A stretch of DNA of 64,000 bases from Rhodococcus koreensis (GTDB lineage: Bacteria; Actinomycetota; Actinomycetes; Mycobacteriales; Mycobacteriaceae): contig NZ_FNSV01000005.1 in assembly GCF_900105905.1 (NCBI RefSeq), positions 6,200,001 to 6,264,000 of the forward strand, read 5' to 3'. This document shows positions 60,262 to 64,000 of this stretch, in pieces. Numbering within the stretch: position 1 is the first letter of the stretch; every line of letters starts with the position of its first letter. A program made the position numbers and the translations under genes. The notes under the pieces are model-generated. The model was not told where the DNA came from. It saw nothing but the letters and a program-made list of their open reading frames with translations, and searched no databases.

Positions 60262-61854
60262 ATGACTGATGTGTCATGGGATCGGACCGTCGATGTCCTC
60301 ATCGCGGGTAGCGGTATTGGTGGGCTCGGCTCTGCTGTGATTGCGGCCGCGGCCGGGGCTACAGTCGAGGTGGTCGAGAAGGCGGAAAAGATTGGTGGTA
60401 CCACCGCCAAATCCGCTGCTTACATGTGGATTCCGAACAATAGGTACCTTCGGGCCAGCGGGCGGACCGACCCCCGCGAAGACGCACTTCGTTACATGGC
60501 GAGATTGAGTCGCCCGCGACTGTACGACGCAGATCATGAAACTCTAGGACTGCCCGAATGGGAGTACCGCGGTATCGCCGCGTTCTACGACCATGCCTCC
60601 GAGGCGGCTGACGAGTACGAGAGGTTGGGGGTCCTCGAATTCGGGCATGCGGCCGATTTTCCGGACTATTACGCACACCTACCTGAAGACGCGGCGCCCA
60701 CGGGCCGGATTCTCTTCCCTGCGGAGAGTGAGGGCGGTCCTAGTGGTGGGGAAATTCTGATCGGCCGTCTTGCAGCGCACTGTGAGCGGTCCGGAGTCCC
60801 GATCACCACAGGTGCCCGGATCACGAGCCTGATTCAGGACGACCTCGGAGCGGTGATCGGCGCGGTCGTCGACGTGGGGATCGAAACGGTTCGAATCAAG
60901 ACACGCCGCGGCGTCGTTCTCGCAACGGGTGGATTCACGCAGGACCCGGTCCGCAGACTCCGCTATCTCGATCATTCGTACGTCGGCGGCTGCGCCGCTC
61001 GTACCAATACGGGAGACATCCTCGACATCGTCCGTGAGGTCGGCGCTGACTTCGCGAACATGAACATCGGAATGCGAGCGCCGATGGTGCTCGAACGCCT
61101 CTTGACTGATCCGGCGGCGGTACGGGGCTCTTTCATGATTCCAGGCGACTCTATGCTGATAGTCAATCGATTCGGTAAACGGGTGATCAGTGAGAAGACG
61201 CCATATCACGACTTCGCGCGAGCTTTCTTCGAGTGGGATAGCGGTATCGCGGCCTACCCGAACAACCCGCTGATCATGTTGTGGGACGACGCAGCTCAGC
61301 GGTTCGGCGGCGACGGGTTCGGCAATCCAATTCCCGCCGAGGGTGAGGACCCGTACTGGGTTGTTACTGCCGATTCGTTCACCGATCTCGAGAAGGGCAT
61401 CGGCGAGCGCCTCGAGCGGCTGCGCGCGATGACGGGCCGGGTGGAGTTGGCCGCCGAGTTCTCGGGCACACTTGCCGCGACCGTCGAGCGCTACAACACC
61501 ATGGCACGCCGCGGCGTGGATGACGACTTCGGGCGCGGCTCGACACCGATCGAGCAGGCACTCAGCGCCTTCTTCGGGGTCGGTGAGGGACCCAATCCCA
61601 TGATGGCGCCGCTCTCCGCAGACGGCCCCTATCACGCGACAGTGCTCGGTCCCGCGCTGATCGACACGGCTGGTGGCCCCCGGGTCGACCACAACAATCA
61701 GGTGGTTCGTCCCGACGATCAGCCGATCCCGGGTCTCTACGCCGTCGGCAACTGCGCCGCAACGCCGTCCGGCGAGGCGTATTGGGCCGGTGGTCACACG
61801 ATCGGCTTCATTCAATGCGCCGCATATGTAGCGGCCAAGCACATCACCAGCTGA
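60262..61854 (+). CDS. FAD-dependent dehydrogenase, KstD/fumarate-reductase family
   Basis: 530 residues. FAD Rossmann motif GSGIGGLGSAVIAAAAG (17-33), followed by GGTTAKSAAYMWIPNN. The C-terminal GNCAATPSGEAYWAGGHTIG corresponds to the FAD-binding end of 3-ketosteroid delta1-dehydrogenases, fumarate reductases and related enzymes. Substrate-binding residues of true KstD cannot be confirmed, so an alicyclic ketone dehydrogenase is the safer call. RBS ACGGAG. First gene of a three-gene operon. Confidence 0.86.
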   Translation: MTDVSWDRTVDVLIAGSGIGGLGSAVIAAAAGATVEVVEKAEKIGGTTAKSAAYMWIPNNRYLRASGRTDPREDALRYMARLSRPRLYDADHETLGLPEWEYRGIAAFYDHASEAADEYERLGVLEFGHAADFPDYYAHLPEDAAPTGRILFPAESEGGPSGGEILIGRLAAHCERSGVPITTGARITSLIQDDLGAVIGAVVDVGIETVRIKTRRGVVLATGGFTQDPVRRLRYLDHSYVGGCAARTNTGDILDIVREVGADFANMNIGMRAPMVLERLLTDPAAVRGSFMIPGDSMLIVNRFGKRVISEKTPYHDFARAFFEWDSGIAAYPNNPLIMLWDDAAQRFGGDGFGNPIPAEGEDPYWVVTADSFTDLEKGIGERLERLRAMTGRVELAAEFSGTLAATVERYNTMARRGVDDDFGRGSTPIEQALSAFFGVGEGPNPMMAPLSADGPYHATVLGPALIDTAGGPRVDHNNQVVRPDDQPIPGLYAVGNCAATPSGEAYWAGGHTIGFIQCAAYVAAKHITS

Positions 61855-61892
61855 CGCAAATTCGAACGAACATCGACAAAGAAGGATCGACA

Positions 61893-62270
61893 ATGACTCA
61901 GACGGTTTTCGACTACTCGGCCGCGGCCACCGATTTCTACCGCGAACTCGACTCCAACGAACCTGACGTGTTCGAACGCAGGTTGACCATCGACGCGGTG
62001 TTCGCGTTCAACGATTACGACCCCGTACCCGGACGGGATGCCATTGCGGCCTTCGTCGGCGACTGGAAGGCGAACTTTGCATCGCTGACCCACGAAATCA
62101 TTCGCGTGACAGCCGATCCAGTGCAGTGCGCGGTGGGGGTCGAGTTGACAGTCGCATATCAGTTCCCGGACGGACGAGTCGAGAAGATCAAGGGTTGCTC
62201 GTTCCTCGACTTCGCCGGAGATCGAATCAGCGGTTACCGCGTGTACGTCGACACCAGCCGCTTGGCCTGA
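61893..62270 (+). CDS. SnoaL/NTF2-like protein
   Basis: 125-residue alpha+beta barrel protein of the SnoaL/ketosteroid-isomerase type. FNDYDPVPGRDAIAAFVGDW and the later GCSFLDFAGDRISGYRVYVD are the usual features. It may isomerise or hydrate an unsaturated ketone, or bind substrate, between the two dehydrogenases. RBS GAAGGA ten bases before the ATG. Confidence 0.83.
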   Translation: MTQTVFDYSAAATDFYRELDSNEPDVFERRLTIDAVFAFNDYDPVPGRDAIAAFVGDWKANFASLTHEIIRVTADPVQCAVGVELTVAYQFPDGRVEKIKGCSFLDFAGDRISGYRVYVDTSRLA

Positions 62271-62317
62271 ACCCTCCGGCCGAAACAGATCCTTCCATAC
62301 GACCACAGGAGCGCAAC

Positions 62318-63160
62318 ATGGGAAAGTTTGACGGAAAAGTAGCCCTCATCACGGGTGCCGCACGCGACCAGGGGCGCAGTCATGCAACCCGGCTCGCGGA
62401 GGAAGGCGCCGACATCATTGCGATCGACATCTGCGACCAGATCGCAACTGCCGACCACACCATGGGGACTGAAGAAGACCTTCGCCGAACAGTTGAACTG
62501 GTCGAGAAGTTCGACCGTCGCATTGTGACCGCGAAAGCGGATGTGCGAGACCGAGCTGCGCTCGAGGAGGCGGTATCGGCCGGCGTAAGCGAGTTGGGCC
62601 GCCTCGACATCGTGTCAGTCAACGCCGGAATCGCCTCGACATCCCAGGTTCTCGATCTGAGCGAACAAACCTGGCAGGACGTCATCGACGTCAATCTCAC
62701 CGGAGCGTGGCATACCGCAATGGCCACCGCCCCGCACATCATCGCCGGCGGCCGCGGAGGTTCGATCACTTTCACCAGCTCGGCGATGGGCGTGACTGCG
62801 GTGCAGAATCTCGGTCACTACACCTCCGCGAAGCATGGCGTGCTGGGCCTGATGAAAACACTTGCGCTCGAACTTGGTCCGCAGTTCATCCGCGTGAATG
62901 CCATCCTCCCGACGAACGTCGACACGGACATGATCCAGAACGAGACGATCCTCAAGTTGTTCATGCCTCATCTCGAGAATCCGACCCGCGCGGACGCGGA
63001 ACTGCCGGACTCGAACTACGCGCTGGCGAACATTCTTCCGATTCCATGGGTGGATCCGGTCGACATCAGCAACGCGCTGGTCTTCCTCTCTTCCGACGAC
63101 GCCCGGTTCATCACTGGCGTCTCGTTGCCGGTAGATGCGGGATTCCTGTTGAAGAAATAG
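62318..63160 (+). CDS. Mycofactocin-type SDR oxidoreductase
   Basis: 280-residue SDR. TGAARDQGRSHATRLAEEGAD and DVRDRAALEEAVSAGVSELGRLD, then WHTAMATAPHIIAGGRGGSI with Tyr-x3-Lys in HYTSAKHGVLGLM. The insertion and the ending PWVDPVDISNALVFLSSDDAR identify the subfamily with non-exchangeable NAD that depends on the peptide-derived cofactor mycofactocin. Carveol dehydrogenase belongs to this group. It is likely to oxidise a secondary alcohol of an alicyclic or terpenoid compound. RBS ACAGGAG. Confidence 0.85.
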   Translation: MGKFDGKVALITGAARDQGRSHATRLAEEGADIIAIDICDQIATADHTMGTEEDLRRTVELVEKFDRRIVTAKADVRDRAALEEAVSAGVSELGRLDIVSVNAGIASTSQVLDLSEQTWQDVIDVNLTGAWHTAMATAPHIIAGGRGGSITFTSSAMGVTAVQNLGHYTSAKHGVLGLMKTLALELGPQFIRVNAILPTNVDTDMIQNETILKLFMPHLENPTRADAELPDSNYALANILPIPWVDPVDISNALVFLSSDDARFITGVSLPVDAGFLLKK

Positions 63161-63197
63161 GACGGGCGTGAAGTCGCGGGCGTCAGGTCTGTGGCCG

Positions 63198-63956
63198 TCA
63201 TTTCGGCGTCGTCGGGGCATCGGATCTCCCGGCGAGCAGTTCTTGCATCTGATGGCCGATGTCGGAAAGCCGCTCTCTGAGCTCTCCTCGCGCAACGGCG
63301 CACACGGCGCCGATCAATGCGCCATCCGGGCGACGAAGAGCCGTGGCCACGGAATAGACATCCGGGATAGTCAGTCCGAGGTTGTAGGCCAGCCCGGTGG
63401 CTCTGATGTCGGGCAACTCGGCCAGGAAGCGGTCCACCTCTACTTGCTCGCTCGAGGTGGCCGAATGCAGCAGTGCATCCATGTCGACTCCGGGAAGGCA
63501 GGCCAAGATTGCTTTCCCGGAGGCGGTCCCGTAGAGCGAGCGTCGGTTGTGGTTGCGAGCGGCGAATTCGAGCGCTGGTTCCTCACCGATCTGATCGATG
63601 TATACCAGCGACATGCCGACCTGAATCCCGATGAGCACGCTGCAGCCGACGGCGTCGTGGATGCGGGGGAGGAGATCGCGGTCGATCTCTTGGGCTGCAA
63701 GGCGATTCCCGCTGAGTGTGAGTACGAACGGTGCGGGACCGAGGCTGAGGCGGTGGTCCCGCTCGACGAGGTATCCCGTTGCGAGCAGTCCGTTCACAAG
63801 CTCGTGAACCGAGCTCTTGGGCGCGCCGAGGCGGTCCGCGAGCGCGGCAAGAGTCAGTCCCTGGGGGACCGGCGCGACGGCGTCGAGGATGGCGGCGAGT
63901 CGGTCGACTGTTCGGTGATGGCGCGGTGGCACAGCGTCGAGTGTAACGAGGGGCAT
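63198..63956 (-). CDS. IclR-family transcriptional regulator
   Basis: 252 residues. The N-terminal winged helix (about 12-75) contains LTLAALADRLGAPKSSVHELVNGLLATGYL. The C-terminal effector domain shows SLYGTASGKAILACLPG and DIRATGLAYNLGLTIPDVYSVA, typical of IclR. It is convergent with the mycofactocin-type SDR and probably controls that operon and whatever lies to the right of the window, where its promoter region begins. Confidence 0.9.
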   Translation of the reverse strand: MPLVTLDAVPPRHHRTVDRLAAILDAVAPVPQGLTLAALADRLGAPKSSVHELVNGLLATGYLVERDHRLSLGPAPFVLTLSGNRLAAQEIDRDLLPRIHDAVGCSVLIGIQVGMSLVYIDQIGEEPALEFAARNHNRRSLYGTASGKAILACLPGVDMDALLHSATSSEQVEVDRFLAELPDIRATGLAYNLGLTIPDVYSVATALRRPDGALIGAVCAVARGELRERLSDIGHQMQELLAGRSDAPTTPK

Positions 63957-63984
63957 TGACGGTGTTTCCCCGACTCCCTATCGT

Positions 63985-64000
63985 ATCCGTAAGTACGGAT
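63985..64000. promoter_or_regulatory. Palindrome at iclR promoter (edge of window)
   Basis: ATCCGTA-AG-TACGGAT, 7-bp perfect arms with a 2-bp centre, ends exactly at the window edge 29 bp before the iclR start. It is a candidate IclR operator shared with a divergent gene outside the window. Confidence 0.5.

Noticed and set aside
1..64000. tRNA, rRNA and phage attachment sites
   Set aside because: No cloverleaf-like tRNA, rRNA segment or integrase gene was recognised on either strand; a covariance-model search would be decisive.

Overview
The window reads as chromosomal DNA of a high-GC actinomycete, most likely a Rhodococcus or close Nocardiaceae relative. The GC-rich codon use, the multiplied acyl-CoA dehydrogenases, crotonases, MaoC hydratases and SDRs, the actinobacterial APH-fold proteins, a mycofactocin-type SDR and the apparently leaderless promoters all point there. 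This assignment is inference; no rRNA or tRNA was seen.

Region 1 (1-31.2 kb) is a large CoA-thioester catabolic locus. A cytochrome P450 (cut by the window edge) and its 2Fe-2S ferredoxin are followed by two LuxR-type regulators. Then come acyl-CoA ligases, MaoC hydratases, acyl-CoA dehydrogenases, a FadR-type GntR regulator, and an operon of dehydrogenase, SDR, thiolase, CoA-transferase, HMG-CoA-lyase-like enzyme and BadH-like SDR. A MenB-like crotonase, more crotonases, a CaiB-type racemase, a third ligase and a minus-strand operon with a BadI-like ring hydrolase complete it. An AliA-like ligase with BadH-like and BadI-like enzymes suggests that a cyclohexanecarboxylate-type alicyclic acid is activated, oxidised to a 2-keto-CoA, hydrolytically ring-opened, and shortened by beta-oxidation.

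Two operator families tie the locus together. A GT-NNN-AC palindrome near TGGTCNGACCA occurs in ten intergenic promoter regions plus the very end of one coding frame (21.6 kb). These stretch from 3.8 to 48 kb and include the promoter of the GntR gene itself. A second palindrome, TAACGATCGTTA, occurs at the divergent tetR promoter (37 kb) and in front of both MenB/BadI-type genes (18.9 and 31.2 kb).

Region 2 (31.3-36.2 kb) holds an APH-fold gene pair and an MFS transporter gene destroyed by a TnpB-only insertion sequence of about 2.4 kb and by a nonsense codon. Region 3 (36.4-48 kb) holds a thioesterase/tetR pair, an MFS permease operon, and a second set of CoA and redox genes (acyl-CoA dehydrogenase, MaoC, quinone reductase, SDRs, APH, PucR regulator, luciferase-like oxidoreductase).

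Region 4 (48-52.6 kb) is gene-poor accessory DNA: a dehydrogenase scrap, small ORFs, a decayed IS110-type transposase, and an Xre/MbcA-RES toxin-antitoxin pair with a direct-repeat operator.

Region 5 (52.8-64 kb) holds two further catabolic units. One is a minus-strand operon of extradiol dioxygenase, FAH-type hydrolase, flavin hydroxylase and acetoacetyl-CoA synthetase, with a divergent PucR-family regulator and repeated TTGGG-N6-CCCAA palindromes. The other is a flavin dehydrogenase, a SnoaL-like protein and a mycofactocin-type SDR facing an IclR regulator.
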